Part shown: positions 34,735 to 44,582 of the stretch, one piece after another
How positions within the stretch are numbered: the first letter of the stretch is position 1
Layout of the letters: every line of letters begins with the position of its first letter
Assembly: GCF_019711435.1 (NCBI RefSeq)
Contig: NZ_JAIGNK010000001.1
Coordinates: 868,001-932,000 of the forward strand
Reading direction: 5' to 3'
Source of the DNA: Qipengyuania polymorpha
GTDB taxonomy: Bacteria; Pseudomonadota; Alphaproteobacteria; Sphingomonadales; Sphingomonadaceae
Length of the DNA: 64,000 nucleotides
Translations under genes and position numbers: made by a program
The notes under the pieces: generated by a model
What the model was told of the DNA's origin: nothing
Databases searched by the model: none
The model's input: only the letters and a program-made list of their open reading frames with translations

Positions 34735-35261
34735 TGGGTATCGACGAGAGCCGCACATTCAAGCCGGTCAACATTGCGCTGCTGACGATTTCGGACACGC
34801 GCAAGCTGGCCGAGGATACCTCGGGCGACATCCTTGCCGACCGCATCAAGCTCGCGGGTCACAAGCTAGTCGCGCGCGAAATCAGCCGCGACGACAAGAA
34901 CGAAATCGCCGCGCACCTTCACCGCTGGATTGACGACGAAGAGGTCGATGCCGTCATTACCACCGGCGGCACGGGCTTGACGGGCCGCGACGTCACGCCG
35001 GAAGCGCTCGACCGCGTGAAGGACAAGGACATCCCCGGCTTCGGCGAACTCTTCCGCTGGCTGAGCTTCGAGAGCATCGGCACCAGCACTATCCAGAGCC
35101 GCGCCTGCGCCGTCATCGCGCGGGGTACCTATATCTTCGCCCTGCCCGGCTCGAACGGCGCGGTGAAAGACGGGTGGGACAAGATCCTCGCACTCCAGCT
35201 CGACAGCCGCCATCGGCCGTGCAACTTCGTCGAACTGATGCCCCGGCTGCGCGAGCGCTGA
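34734..35261 (+). CDS. moaB: Molybdenum cofactor biosynthesis protein B
   Basis: A 175-residue MPT-binding protein (MoaB/MogA fold) that adenylates molybdopterin before metal insertion. The family signature is [18 protein letters not shown], with the conserved [21 protein letters not shown] and the C-terminal [13 protein letters not shown]. The start is the ATG in TGATG, one base overlapping the lytic transglycosylase stop. It is likewise joined by TGATG to the DUF4304 gene. No other mo genes are in this window, so its place beside peptidoglycan genes is unrelated to cofactor synthesis. Confidence 0.95.
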   Translation: MGIDESRTFKPVNIALLTISDTRKLAEDTSGDILADRIKLAGHKLVAREISRDDKNEIAAHLHRWIDDEEVDAVITTGGTGLTGRDVTPEALDRVKDKDIPGFGELFRWLSFESIGTSTIQSRACAVIARGTYIFALPGSNGAVKDGWDKILALQLDSRHRPCNFVELMPRLRER

Positions 35262-35896
35262 TGGCGAAGCGGCCAAGCAACCGGCTGGTGCGAAAGGCCA
35301 TTCGCGATCTTATAGAACCGCAGATCGCCGCGCTCGGCTTCACCGGAAAATACCCCGAATTCCGCCGCGACTGGCAAGGCGAAACGCATTTCATCCTGTT
35401 CCAGACCCGCAAATATGGTGGCGGGTTTTCCTACAGCGGCGCGTGGCGCAAGCGGGTGCGCTATGTCCAGTCGCCGACCTATTCGCTGCCTGCCGATGAA
35501 GCGGCGTTCGTGCACACGGACTTCGACGACCGCGCGACCGTGGTCCGCATCAAGGAGGTCGGCCTTGTCTCGACCCGCGAACATGCGTGGCGCAGTGTCG
35601 GCGACTTCGATTACGAGCACATCGTTGAAGATGAAGCCGCATGTCGCAGCTTGGTGGAAGAAGCCCTGCTCCTGCTTCCTGCTCTCGACCATTGGCTGAA
35701 GACGCGCGAGGCCGACCGCGGAATCGATGCTCGCGGACACCGGATGCGCAGAGCGGTTTCGAACGAAGCGCTCTGGCATTTCGCCATGGCGAAGGTCGGC
35801 CAGTTTTCTCTCGAGAACCAGAGGCCCCAGACGCCTCACCTATCCGCTCAGGATCAAAGCGGTAAGGCACCCGAGTACTTAATCATCCGCAGTTGA
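35261..35896 (+). CDS. DUF4304 domain protein
   Basis: A 211-residue uncharacterised protein of the DUF4304 type. Recognisable parts are a basic N-terminus, the GFTGKYPEFRRDWQGETHFI segment and the FQTRKYGGGFSYSGAWRKR strand with conserved Gly and Trp residues. No signal peptide or membrane segment is seen. The chosen ATG overlaps the moaB stop by one base. The C-terminal 60 residues are polar and likely disordered. Function is unknown; the family occurs in toxin-immunity settings in other bacteria (from memory), but nothing here shows that role. Confidence 0.65.
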   Translation: MAKRPSNRLVRKAIRDLIEPQIAALGFTGKYPEFRRDWQGETHFILFQTRKYGGGFSYSGAWRKRVRYVQSPTYSLPADEAAFVHTDFDDRATVVRIKEVGLVSTREHAWRSVGDFDYEHIVEDEAACRSLVEEALLLLPALDHWLKTREADRGIDARGHRMRRAVSNEALWHFAMAKVGQFSLENQRPQTPHLSAQDQSGKAPEYLIIRS

Positions 35897-35948
35897 AAGC
35901 CCGTAAATTTCGCTCGACAGGGATGGCTGTTCTCTATACGTTCTTCCC

Positions 35949-37034
35949 ATGGAGAAACGTCTGGACCCGGCTGTCGCTGGCAGGGGTGCGCAATCGCGGG
36001 CCGTACCAACGCGTTTCGGCCTTGCATCGCGCGAACGCGATGGCGACTGGCGCGACCATATGGAGGCACTGGACGGCCCGCCCCCCAAGCTGCGCACCCA
36101 TGTGACCGTGGAAAACCCGAAGACGATCCTCAGCTTCAACCAGTCACCGGACATCTTCTTCGACCGCTCCATCAACGCCTATCGCGGGTGCGAGCATGGC
36201 TGCGTCTATTGTTTTGCGCGGCCGACACACGCCTATCACGACCTTTCGCCGGGCCTCGATTTCGAGACACAACTTTTCGCCAAGCCCAATGCAGCAGAAT
36301 TGCTGCGCGCGACGCTGGCGAAACCCAAATACCGCCCGAAACCGATTGCCATGGGGACGAACACCGACCCCTACCAACCCATCGAGCGCGAATACCGCAT
36401 CACCCGCTCGGTGCTGGAAGTCTGCCTCGATGCACGACATCCGGTGACGATTACGACCAAGTCGGACCGCGTGCTCGACGACCTCGAATTGCTGGCGGAA
36501 ATGGCCGGGCGGCGCCTGGTTGCGGTGGCGATATCGGTGACGAGCCTCGACCCGAAGCTGTCCGGCAAGCTCGAACCGCGCGCAGCTTCGCCCGCCAAGC
36601 GACTCGCGGCATTGCAGAAACTCTCCGAGGCCGGCGTGCCGACACATTGCTCGGTCGCGCCGGTCATCCCGGCCATCACCGATGAATTCATGGAGGAGAT
36701 CGTGCAGCGCGCCGCCGCTATAGGAGCCGACAGCGTGGGCTGGATCCCCCTGCGCCTGCCGCATGAAGTCGCCCCGCTGTTCCGCGAATGGCTTGCGGTC
36801 CACTACCCCGAACGCGGCGACAAAGTGATGAGCATCGTCCAGTCGATCCGGGGCGGAAAGGACAACGACCCGAGCTTTTTCTCGCGCCTGAAACCCTCGG
36901 GCGTCTGGGCCGATCTCTTCCGCGCAAGGTTCCGCCTGGCGTGCAAGCGCGCAGGACTGGGCAAGGCGAAGTTCGAGCTGGATTGCACGCGGTTCAGGCC
37001 GCCGGCCGTGGGCGGACAGTTGCGGCTGCTTTAG
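35949..37034 (+). CDS. PA0069-like radical SAM protein
   Basis: A 361-residue radical SAM enzyme of the PA0069/SplB-like family. The Fe-S cysteines are Cys81, Cys85 and Cys88 in CEHGCVYC, giving a CX3CX2C motif. Downstream are NTDPYQPIER and the GIL-type segment PVTITTKSDRVL. The C-terminal KPSGVWADLFRARF is typical of this family. Its reaction is not known; DNA-lesion repair has been suggested for relatives. It follows DUF4304 by 52 bases. Its stop shares the TTAG tetranucleotide with the stop of the convergent DUF411 gene. Confidence 0.9.
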   Translation: MEKRLDPAVAGRGAQSRAVPTRFGLASRERDGDWRDHMEALDGPPPKLRTHVTVENPKTILSFNQSPDIFFDRSINAYRGCEHGCVYCFARPTHAYHDLSPGLDFETQLFAKPNAAELLRATLAKPKYRPKPIAMGTNTDPYQPIEREYRITRSVLEVCLDARHPVTITTKSDRVLDDLELLAEMAGRRLVAVAISVTSLDPKLSGKLEPRAASPAKRLAALQKLSEAGVPTHCSVAPVIPAITDEFMEEIVQRAAAIGADSVGWIPLRLPHEVAPLFREWLAVHYPERGDKVMSIVQSIRGGKDNDPSFFSRLKPSGVWADLFRARFRLACKRAGLGKAKFELDCTRFRPPAVGGQLRLL

Positions 37035-37498
37035 TGAACGTGCGCGTCGGCCGTACCCTTATGGGTGGCGAAGACACGGTGATTTCCATCCTTGGCGACG
37101 AGGACCACCTGATAGGTTTCCGCCCGTCCGGGCACTTCCATGCCGGGCGAACCCAGCGGCATCCCGGGAACCGCGAGACCCACCGCATCGGGCTTCAGCG
37201 CAATCAGGGTGCGGATGTCTTCCGCCGGAACATGCCCTTCGATCGCATAGCCTTCGACCTTTGCCGTGTGACACGAGCGCAGGTTGGCGGGAATGCCGGC
37301 AGCACTCGCCACTTCGGACGTATCGGCCATCTCCTGCACATTCACGATGAAGCCTGCCTCGCGCATACGCTCCACCCAGACGCCGCAGCACCCGCAATTG
37401 GGGTTCTTCATGACCTCTATTGTGGAAGCGGCCGCAGCCTGCGCACAGGCAATCAGGGCAAGCGGCGCGGCGAGAGATGCGATTCGAAATTTTCTCAT
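37031..37498 (-). CDS. DUF411 metal-binding exported protein
   Basis: A 155-residue exported protein. The signal peptide is RKFRIASLAAPLALIACAQAAAA. The mature part opens with VMKNPNCGCCGVW, a CxCC metal site (Cys35, Cys37, Cys38), and a second Cys lies in NLRSCHTA. The C-terminus has His residues (ATHKGTADAHVH). The DUF411 family is linked to copper or mercury handling in the periplasm. No copper genes are adjacent. The ATG at 37498 gives a normal signal peptide; a start 11 codons earlier is not needed. Confidence 0.88.
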   Translation of the reverse strand: MRKFRIASLAAPLALIACAQAAAASTIEVMKNPNCGCCGVWVERMREAGFIVNVQEMADTSEVASAAGIPANLRSCHTAKVEGYAIEGHVPAEDIRTLIALKPDAVGLAVPGMPLGSPGMEVPGRAETYQVVLVAKDGNHRVFATHKGTADAHVH

Positions 37499-37536
37499 CG
37501 GAAAACCATGCCGCGAGACGCCTTGCCCCACAATGA

Positions 37537-37971
37537 CTAACCGAATTCGGAACCAGTCGCCCCCGGCGAAAACCGCACCAGCCTGCTGTCGGCCAGCGCC
37601 GCCGTTCGGTTGACAACCGCAAGTTGGTAATCCGGGTCCTTGATCATCTCGAAGAAGGCGCCAGAGTCTGGATATTGAGCCACGAAGCCATCGTGCCAGC
37701 GCATGGCATCAGGGCCCGTCACCACCGTCTGGAAAGCACCGCGCCAAACAATGCTGCCGCCGACGCGGCGGAAGATGGGGCCGCTGGTCTTTCCGTATTC
37801 CTCATAGGCGCGGCGGCCGCTCCAGCCCTTAGCTGCATGCTCGTGGCCCGCGGGATATTCGGCCTCTTCGCGGTAGAGCAGGAGGTTGAGCATGTGGATG
37901 GGCTCGTCGCGCGGGAGGTTCTTGAAAGCCTCGAAATTGGCGCGACTCGGGTCGATGTAGCTCTCGGTCAC
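37537..37971 (-). CDS. DUF1330 family protein
   Basis: A 144-residue soluble protein of the DUF1330 (dimeric alpha/beta barrel-like) type. Typical are PIHMLNLLLYREEAEY, the VGGSIVWRGAF strand and the C-terminal DPDYQLAVVNRTAALADSRLVR. The start is GTG at 37971, with AGGAGAG about 7 bases upstream, a better choice than earlier in-frame codons. It lies 10 bases after the RluE stop, so it is the second gene of that unit. Function is unknown. Confidence 0.78.
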   Translation of the reverse strand: MTESYIDPSRANFEAFKNLPRDEPIHMLNLLLYREEAEYPAGHEHAAKGWSGRRAYEEYGKTSGPIFRRVGGSIVWRGAFQTVVTGPDAMRWHDGFVAQYPDSGAFFEMIKDPDYQLAVVNRTAALADSRLVRFSPGATGSEFG

Positions 37972-37981
37972 GGCTCTCTCC

Positions 37982-38527
37982 TCATACCTCGATTTCACGG
38001 TAAGTGCCGGGTGCAATTCCGTCCACGCTCCACTCGCCGATGCGCCAGCGGATGAGGCGCAGCGTGGGCAACCCCACCGCAGCCGTCATGCGGCGCACCT
38101 GGCGGTTGCGGCCCTCGGTAATTTCCAAGGCAATCCAGCTATCTGGCACGCGCTTGCGATAGCGCACCGGCGGATCGCGGTCCCAGACTGGCGGCGAGTC
38201 GATACGCCTGGCGCGCGCTGGCCGGGTCATGCCGTCCTTGAGTTCGACCCCTCGCGCCAGCTTCGCCAGCGCCTCGTCCCCTGCCTCGCCTTCGACCTGC
38301 ACGAGATAGGTCTTCGCCATCTTGTAGCGCGGCTCGGCAATGCGCGACTGCAGCCGACCGTCGTCGGTCAGCAGCAGCAGACCCTCGCTATCCTTGTCGA
38401 GGCGGCCAGCGGGATAGACACCCGGCACATCGACCAGATGCGCCAGCGTGTCCTCCACCCCATCCTTGCCACCGGTGAACTGCGAGAGCACGCCATAGGG
38501 CTTGTTGAGCAGGATGAGGCGGCTCAC
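37982..38527 (-). CDS. rluE: 23S rRNA pseudouridine synthase
   Basis: A 181-residue RsuA/RluB/RluE-type pseudouridine synthase. It lacks the N-terminal S4 domain and starts with LILLNKPYGVLSQF, as RluE does. The catalytic Asp is in YPAGRLDKDSEGLLLLT, and EGRNRQVRRMTAAVGLPTLRLIR is the second family motif. The start is GTG, 7 bases after the acyl-CoA synthetase stop, so the three genes may be co-transcribed. E. coli RluE modifies U2457 of 23S rRNA; the same site is likely here but not shown. Confidence 0.9.
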   Translation of the reverse strand: MSRLILLNKPYGVLSQFTGGKDGVEDTLAHLVDVPGVYPAGRLDKDSEGLLLLTDDGRLQSRIAEPRYKMAKTYLVQVEGEAGDEALAKLARGVELKDGMTRPARARRIDSPPVWDRDPPVRYRKRVPDSWIALEITEGRNRQVRRMTAAVGLPTLRLIRWRIGEWSVDGIAPGTYREIEV

Positions 38528-38533
38528 GCCGAT

Positions 38534-40135
38534 CTACGCTTCGGGCAGCTTGTAATCGCTAAAGCGGTCACGCAGGTCCTTCTTGCTGATTTTGCCAGTC
38601 GCGGTGTGCGGGATGTCGTCGACGAATTCGACCGCGTCGGGCAGCCACCACTTGGCGACCTTGTCCGACAGGAAATTGACGATGCTCTTGTCGTCGCAAT
38701 CCTGCCCGTCCTTCTTCACGACGAAGAGCACCGGGCGCTCGTCCCACTTGGGGTGGTACATGCCGATGCAGGCGGCTTCGGCCACGGCGGGGTGGCCCAC
38801 CGCCGCGTTTTCGAGTTCGACCGAGGAAATCCACTCGCCACCCGACTTGATGACGTCCTTGGTGCGGTCGGTCAGCTGCAGTGTGCCGTCGGGATGCAGC
38901 ATGCCGACATCGCCGGTGTTGAACCAGCCATCCTCGGTCACAGCGTCCTCTTCCGCCTTGAAGTAGCGTTTCACTACCCACGGCCCGCGAATTTGCAGCG
39001 CGCCCGAGGTCTCGCCATCGCGCGGCAGGACCTTGGTCGGGTCGTCGAGGTCGACCGTGCGCAGTTCGACGCCGAAAATCGGGCGGCCCTGCATCATGGT
39101 CTTGGCGACCTTGTCCTCGAAGCTGAGCTCGTCCCAGTCATGCGTCGGCCCGCCGACCGTGCCGATGGGGCTGGTCTCGGTCATGCCCCATGCGTGCTGG
39201 ACGCGGGTGCCGTTCTTCATCAGCCGCTCGATCATGAACTTGGGCGCGGCCGAGCCGCCGATGGTGGCAGCGCGCAGCTTGGGCAGTTCGAGATTGTTCG
39301 CGTCACAATACTGGAAATGCGCGAGCCATACCGTCGGCACGCCAGCGCTGTCGGTTACCTTCTCGCGCTTCATCAGCATATCGAGCACGGCGGGGTCGTT
39401 GACCTGGCTGAAGACGAACTTCATCCCCGCCATCGCGCCGGCATAGGGCAGGCCCCAGCTCGCCGCGTGGAACATGGGCACGACGGGCAGATAAACCGAC
39501 GATGTCATGCAGTTCAGCGCGCTCGGCTGGAGGCCCGCCATCGCGTGGAGGATGGTGCTTCGATGCTCGTACTGGACGCCCTTCGGATTGCCCGTGGTGC
39601 CGCTGGTGTAGCAAATCATGCAAGGGTCGCGCTCGCTGCCCTCGACCCATTCGAAATTGCCGTCCTCGGCGCCGATCCAGTCTTCGAAGGCAGTGGTGTG
39701 CTCGCCGCTGTCGAAACAGATATAATGTTCGACGTTCGGCCAGCGGTCCTTCATCTTGTCGATGATGGGCTGGAACATGGCGTCGTAGATGACCACGCGG
39801 TCATCGGCGTGGTTGATGATGTATTCGAGCTGGTCCTCGAACAGGCGCGGGTTCACCGTGTGGAGTACCCCGCCCATGCCCGCTACGCCGAACCAGCTGA
39901 CGAGATGGCGCGCATGGTTCATTGCGATGCTGGCGACCTTGTCACCGGGATTGAGGCCCAGCTTCTGCAACGCCTGCGCCATCTTCAGCGCATCGCGGCG
40001 AATGCCTGCCCAGTCGGTGCGGGTTTCGGTCCCGTCCGCCCAATAGGTGAGGATTTCGCGCGTTCCGGCCTCACGTGCCGCGTGGTCGATCACATGCGTC
40101 ACGCGCATGGTCCAGTCCTGCATCGCTCCGAGCAT
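38534..40135 (-). CDS. Long-chain fatty acid--CoA ligase
   Basis: A 533-residue AMP-forming acyl-CoA synthetase. The AMP motif is [14 protein letters not shown], and [10 protein letters not shown] and [15 protein letters not shown] are the further ANL motifs; the adenylation Lys is in TATGKISKK. It begins [19 protein letters not shown], typical of the medium/long-chain ligases of alphaproteobacteria. ATG at 40135 has AAGGAGAG about 8 bases upstream. It is a different branch from the exosortase-associated ligase at 22233. Chain-length preference cannot be told. Confidence 0.92.
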   Translation of the reverse strand: MLGAMQDWTMRVTHVIDHAAREAGTREILTYWADGTETRTDWAGIRRDALKMAQALQKLGLNPGDKVASIAMNHARHLVSWFGVAGMGGVLHTVNPRLFEDQLEYIINHADDRVVIYDAMFQPIIDKMKDRWPNVEHYICFDSGEHTTAFEDWIGAEDGNFEWVEGSERDPCMICYTSGTTGNPKGVQYEHRSTILHAMAGLQPSALNCMTSSVYLPVVPMFHAASWGLPYAGAMAGMKFVFSQVNDPAVLDMLMKREKVTDSAGVPTVWLAHFQYCDANNLELPKLRAATIGGSAAPKFMIERLMKNGTRVQHAWGMTETSPIGTVGGPTHDWDELSFEDKVAKTMMQGRPIFGVELRTVDLDDPTKVLPRDGETSGALQIRGPWVVKRYFKAEEDAVTEDGWFNTGDVGMLHPDGTLQLTDRTKDVIKSGGEWISSVELENAAVGHPAVAEAACIGMYHPKWDERPVLFVVKKDGQDCDDKSIVNFLSDKVAKWWLPDAVEFVDDIPHTATGKISKKDLRDRFSDYKLPEA

Positions 40136-40181
40136 TCCAGCCTCTCTCCTTGCCTGTGCGCCTATTGGTGGCGCTTGCCGG

Positions 40182-43100
40182 TCAGGCGACGAGGCGAAGG
40201 TGCGAAGACCCGCCGCGCCGCTTGTCGAGCTGCACCTTGGCAAGGCCGGGCACGCTTGCCAAGCGTTCTGCAAGTTCCCCGTCGAGCGCAAAGTCGCGGC
40301 CGAGGCGCATGACGGGTTCGGTCTCGCCGCCAATCCGTAGCGTCACCATGACCTCGTCCTGCCCCTTGCCGGCTTCGGACAATTCGCGCTGGAGCGCCTC
40401 GACCGCCGCCACGTCAAGAATGTCGAGCGTGAGCATCATCGGTGTCGAGCCTTTCACTTCCGCGAGCGGGGTGCCGCCGCGCACGGTGATGCGGGGCGGC
40501 TCGTCGGGACTGGGCGAATCGAGTTCGACCTGCAGCAGGACGCAGGTCTGTTCCTCAGCCCATTTGAGGAACCGTTCGACCATGCCCTCCTCGAAACAGG
40601 CGGCGCTGAACTGGCCGGTGGCATCGGAAAAGTCGGCGCGGATGAAGGGTTTACCGCGGCGCGTGGTGCCCTTGTTCACCTTCTCGACCATCGCGGCCAT
40701 GACCGCGTTCGAGCGGCCACCTGCTGGCGCACCGCCCGACATCAGCGAGGCATAGGTCCGCGCGCCATTGGCCGAGGCTATGTCCTTCCACGCGGCGACC
40801 GGATGGGCGGAGAAATAGAAGCCGAAATTCTCGCGTTCGCGTGCCATGCGTTCGGCGCGCGGCCAGTCCTCGACCTCGCGCAACCGGAGCGTCTCGCCGG
40901 GCGCATCGTCGCCGCCGAACATGCTCGCCTGCCCACTCGTGCGTTCACGGTCGGCCGCGTCTGCCACGGCCAGCAGCATGTCGGCGTTTTCGAAGACCTT
41001 GGCGCGGTTGGGCTCGAGGCTGTCGAGGCCGCCTGCACAAGCGAGCGCCTCCAGCTGGCGCGAGTTCATCGAGCCTTTGGGGATACGCTCGAAGAGGTCC
41101 TGCAGGCTATCGAACTGGCCCGAAACCTCGCGTTCGGCGACGATGTTTTCCATCGCCTTTTCGCCGACGTTGCGGATGCCAGCGAGCGCATAGCGGACGG
41201 CATAACCGGTGTCGGTCTGCTCGACGGTGAACTCGGCTTCGGACTTGTTGATACACGGTGGCTCGACCACGATCCCCTGCCGCCGCGCGTCGTCGACGAA
41301 GATGGTCAGCTTTTCCGACTGGTGCATGTCGAAGCACATCGAGGCGGCGAAGAACTCTTCCGGGTAGTGCGCCTTCAGCCACGCGGTCTGGTACGCAAGC
41401 AGCGCATAGGCGGCGGCGTGCGATTTGTTGAACCCGTAGCCTGCGAACTTGTCGATCAAGTCGAACAGCTCGTTGGCCTTGGCCTTCTCGATGCCGCTGA
41501 TTTCCTTGCACCCGGCGACGAAGCGTTCGCGCTGGATGTCCATTTCGGCCTGGACCTTCTTACCCATCGCGCGGCGCAGCAAGTCTGCATCGCCGAGCGA
41601 GTAGCCCGCCAATATCTGTGCGGCCTGCATGACCTGTTCCTGGTAGACGAAGATGCCGTAGGTCTCGGCAAGGATGCCTTCCAGCTTCTCGTGCGGGTAC
41701 TCGATGGGCACCTCGCCCGCCTTGCGCTTGCCGAACAGGGGGATGTTGTCCATCGGGCCCGGTCGATAGAGCGAGACGAGCGCGATGATGTCGCCGAAAT
41801 TGGTCGGCTTCACCGCCGTCAGCGTGCGGCGCATGCCTTCCGATTCCAGCTGGAACACGCCCACCGTGTTACCCGCCTTCATCAATTCGTAGACCGCCGG
41901 GTCGTCCAGTTCGAGTTGCGACAAATCGATGGTGATGTCGCGTTTCTTGAGCAGGTCGGTCGCCTTCTTGAGCACCGACAGCGTCTTCAGGCCGAGAAAG
42001 TCGAATTTGACCAGCCCGCTGCTCTCGACATTTTTCATGTCGTATTGCGTGACCGGCATGTCGGAGCGCGGGTCGCGATAGAGCGGGACCAGCTGCGCCA
42101 GAGGACGGTCGCCGATGACAACGCCGGCCGCGTGGGTCGAGCTATTGCGGGGGAAGCCTTCCAGCTGCATCGCGAGGTCGATGAGGCGTTTCACCTCGTT
42201 GTCGTTGTCGTATTCGGCCTTGAAATCCGCCGCTCCGTTGAGCGCACGCGGGAGTGTCCAAGGGTCGGTCGGATGGTTCGGTACCATCTTGCAGATACGG
42301 TCGACGTGGCCATAGCTCATCTGGAGGATGCGACCCGTATCGCGCAGCACGGCGCGCGCTTTGAGTTTACCGAAGGTTATAATCTGCGCGACGTGGTCGT
42401 GACCGTATTTTTGCTGGACGTAACGAATGACTTCGCCGCGGCGCGTTTCGCAGAAGTCGATATCGAAGTCGGGCATCGATACGCGTTCCGGGTTGAGGAA
42501 GCGCTCGAACAGCAGGCCCAGTTGGATGGGGTCGAGATCGGTAATCGTCAGCGCCCAAGCGACGAGGCTGCCCGCACCCGAGCCGCGCCCTGGCCCCACG
42601 GGAATGTCGTGGTCCTTCGCCCATTTGATGAAGTCGGCAACGATAAGAAAGTAGCCGGGAAAGCCCATCTGGTTGATGATGCCGACTTCGTAATCGAGCC
42701 GGTCGAAATAGACCTTGCGCGCTTCCTCGGTCATCTCGCCATAGGGTTCGAGTCGCTTTTCGAGGCCCCGCCGCGCATCCTCCTCCAGCATCTTCGCCTC
42801 GCCTTCGAGGTCGCCTGCGAGGCTGGGCAGGATAGGCTTGCGATAAGGCGGCGCGTAGGCGCAGCGCTGGGCGATGACGAGCGTGTTGGCGACCGCCTCG
42901 GGCAGGTCGTCGAACGCCTCTTCCATCATGTGGGCGGTCTTGACGTAGCTTTCCGGATTGGACTTCGGGCGCTCTTCCGCATCCACATGGGTCGAGTTCG
43001 CGATGCACAGCATGGCGTCATGCGCCTTGTACATATGCGGTTCGGCGAAATTGGCGGGATTGGTCGCGACCAGCGGCAGGTCGCGTTCGTAGGCTAGGTC

Positions 43101-43658
43101 GATGAGCGCCGCCTCGGCCGCTTCCTCGACAGGATTTCCGCGCCGCGCCAGCTCGATATAGAGGCGCTGCGGGAACAGCGCTTCGAGCTTGTCGAGCATC
43201 GCCGTGGCGTGGCTGTTCTGCCCCTCGGCGAGCAGCCTTGTCACTGCGCCTTCGCTTGCGCCGGTCAGCGCAATCAGGCCCTCGGTGCGGCCTTTCAGGT
43301 CCTCGATACGGATATGCGGTTCGAACTCCAGCGGGCGTTCGAGATGCGCTTTCGAGACGAGATGGCAGAGATTGTCATAGCCCGCCTCGCTCTGCGCGTA
43401 GAGCGGGAGGTAATCGACCACGCGGCCTTCCTCATCGCGCGCCACGCCCAGCAGCGTGCCGGTAATCGGCTGCACGCCTTCGGCCTTGCAGGCATTGGCG
43501 AACATGACCGCGCCATAGAGGCCATTGCGGTCGGCCATGGCGATAGCGGGGAAACCTCGTTCCTTGGCAAGCTTGGCCATGGCCTTGGGGTCTATAGCCC
43601 CTTCTAGCATCGAATAGGCCGAGAGCACGCGCAGGGGGACGAAAGGCTTGTATGGCAT
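40182..43658 (-). CDS. dnaE: DNA polymerase III alpha subunit
   Basis: The 1158-residue catalytic subunit of the replicative polymerase. Order of parts: N-terminal PHP domain, polymerase core with PDFDIDF (catalytic Asp pair) and GRGSGAGSLVAWAL, tandem helix-hairpin-helix with NKSHAAAYALLAYQTAWLK, and a C-terminal OB fold. In the PHP domain the usual HxH after the first strand is replaced (PLRVLSAYSML), so phosphoesterase activity is probably lost. ATG at 43658 is preferred to the TTG three codons earlier. Length is standard for DnaE1. The downstream neighbour is the acyl-CoA synthetase. Confidence 0.97.
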   Translation of the reverse strand: MPYKPFVPLRVLSAYSMLEGAIDPKAMAKLAKERGFPAIAMADRNGLYGAVMFANACKAEGVQPITGTLLGVARDEEGRVVDYLPLYAQSEAGYDNLCHLVSKAHLERPLEFEPHIRIEDLKGRTEGLIALTGASEGAVTRLLAEGQNSHATAMLDKLEALFPQRLYIELARRGNPVEEAAEAALIDLAYERDLPLVATNPANFAEPHMYKAHDAMLCIANSTHVDAEERPKSNPESYVKTAHMMEEAFDDLPEAVANTLVIAQRCAYAPPYRKPILPSLAGDLEGEAKMLEEDARRGLEKRLEPYGEMTEEARKVYFDRLDYEVGIINQMGFPGYFLIVADFIKWAKDHDIPVGPGRGSGAGSLVAWALTITDLDPIQLGLLFERFLNPERVSMPDFDIDFCETRRGEVIRYVQQKYGHDHVAQIITFGKLKARAVLRDTGRILQMSYGHVDRICKMVPNHPTDPWTLPRALNGAADFKAEYDNDNEVKRLIDLAMQLEGFPRNSSTHAAGVVIGDRPLAQLVPLYRDPRSDMPVTQYDMKNVESSGLVKFDFLGLKTLSVLKKATDLLKKRDITIDLSQLELDDPAVYELMKAGNTVGVFQLESEGMRRTLTAVKPTNFGDIIALVSLYRPGPMDNIPLFGKRKAGEVPIEYPHEKLEGILAETYGIFVYQEQVMQAAQILAGYSLGDADLLRRAMGKKVQAEMDIQRERFVAGCKEISGIEKAKANELFDLIDKFAGYGFNKSHAAAYALLAYQTAWLKAHYPEEFFAASMCFDMHQSEKLTIFVDDARRQGIVVEPPCINKSEAEFTVEQTDTGYAVRYALAGIRNVGEKAMENIVAEREVSGQFDSLQDLFERIPKGSMNSRQLEALACAGGLDSLEPNRAKVFENADMLLAVADAADRERTSGQASMFGGDDAPGETLRLREVEDWPRAERMARERENFGFYFSAHPVAAWKDIASANGARTYASLMSGGAPAGGRSNAVMAAMVEKVNKGTTRRGKPFIRADFSDATGQFSAACFEEGMVERFLKWAEEQTCVLLQVELDSPSPDEPPRITVRGGTPLAEVKGSTPMMLTLDILDVAAVEALQRELSEAGKGQDEVMVTLRIGGETEPVMRLGRDFALDGELAERLASVPGLAKVQLDKRRGGSSHLRLVA

Positions 43659-43734
43659 GGGTCCCAAGGTAGGATTTCAGGCCGAAATCTCCAACACTCA
43701 GGCTACGGTTATTCTCCACCGCTTGTGGAGAACA

Positions 43735-44064
43735 TCACCCTTCGTCGGATGCGGCAATCTTGCGGCGCGTGTCGCGGATGGTCGACCACGCGCCATAGGC
43801 GACGAGCGCCACGAGGAAGATCCAGACCCAGACCGGGATATTCTCACCCACTATCGCGAGATAGAGATAGGCGGAAACGAAGAAGAACCCCGCCAGCATG
43901 GTCGGCACGACGGTGGACTGCCCTGCCCTCGCCCGCTTTACCAGCCAAGCGATGGAGGCGAGGAAAAAGGGTATAGCGCCGACGTAAATTCCGCCGAAAA
44001 TATACGGGTTCACGCCATAATCGGTGCCAAGCGAGAGGAACCAAAGATTGATATCGGAAAGCAT
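43735..44064 (-). CDS. Small membrane protein, 109 aa
   Basis: A 109-residue protein with three hydrophobic segments (about 18-36, 48-65 and 72-90) and a charged tail (DTRRKIAASDEG). It begins MLSDINLWFLSLG, without a cleavable signal. No family is recognised; the outline resembles small uncharacterised sphingomonad inner-membrane proteins. The start at 44064 was chosen because the earlier frame runs into the end of the glutathione peroxidase gene. It follows that gene after 31 bases on the same strand. Confidence 0.7.
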   Translation of the reverse strand: MLSDINLWFLSLGTDYGVNPYIFGGIYVGAIPFFLASIAWLVKRARAGQSTVVPTMLAGFFFVSAYLYLAIVGENIPVWVWIFLVALVAYGAWSTIRDTRRKIAASDEG

Positions 44065-44095
44065 GTTCCGCCTTTCGTAGCGCGCTGCGCGAAGG

Positions 44096-44575
44096 TTACA
44101 GCAGCTTCTCGATATCCTTGGCGATGCTCGCAGGCGCGTCGGCGGGACCATAGCGCTTCACGACATTGCCTTCGCGGTCGATCAGGAACTTCGTAAAGTT
44201 CCATTTGATTGATTTGGAGCCCATCAGGCCGGGCGCTTCCTTTTTCATCCAGTCGAACAGCGGGCTGGCATTGTCGCCATTGACCTCGACCTTCTGCATC
44301 AGCGGGAAGGTGAGGCCGAAATTGACCTTGCAGAACTGCTCGATTTCTTCCGCCTCGCCCGGCTCCTGCGCGCCGAACTGGTTGCAGGGAAAGGCGAGGA
44401 CTTCGAAGTCCTTGTCCTTGTAGTCCTGGAACAGCTTTTCCAGCCCGTCATACTGCGGCGTGAAACCGCACTTGCTCGCGGTGTTGACCACCAGCAGCAC
44501 CTTGCCGAGCTTGTCCTTCAGGTCGAGCTCGTCGCCCTTGTTGGTGGCAACGGTGAAATCGGCGATGCTGGTCAT
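44096..44575 (-). CDS. Glutathione peroxidase-type thiol peroxidase
   Basis: A 159-residue peroxidase that reduces hydrogen peroxide and lipid hydroperoxides in the cytoplasm. The peroxidatic Cys36 is in NTASKCGFTPQY, Gln66 in FPCNQFGAQEPG, and the catalytic Trp in KWNFTKFL. Cys82 (EQFC) can act as the resolving cysteine, so the electron donor is probably thioredoxin and not glutathione. It starts 8 bases after the stop of the DUF1579-like gene, and the membrane protein follows it. It may form a peroxide-defence unit with these small genes. Confidence 0.94.
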   Translation of the reverse strand: MTSIADFTVATNKGDELDLKDKLGKVLLVVNTASKCGFTPQYDGLEKLFQDYKDKDFEVLAFPCNQFGAQEPGEAEEIEQFCKVNFGLTFPLMQKVEVNGDNASPLFDWMKKEAPGLMGSKSIKWNFTKFLIDREGNVVKRYGPADAPASIAKDIEKLL

Positions 44576-44582
44576 GAAAGGG

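Noticed and set aside
40803-43097. Long plus-strand frame antisense to dnaE
   Set aside because: dnaE is complete with its catalytic residues on the minus strand; the antisense product has no motif.
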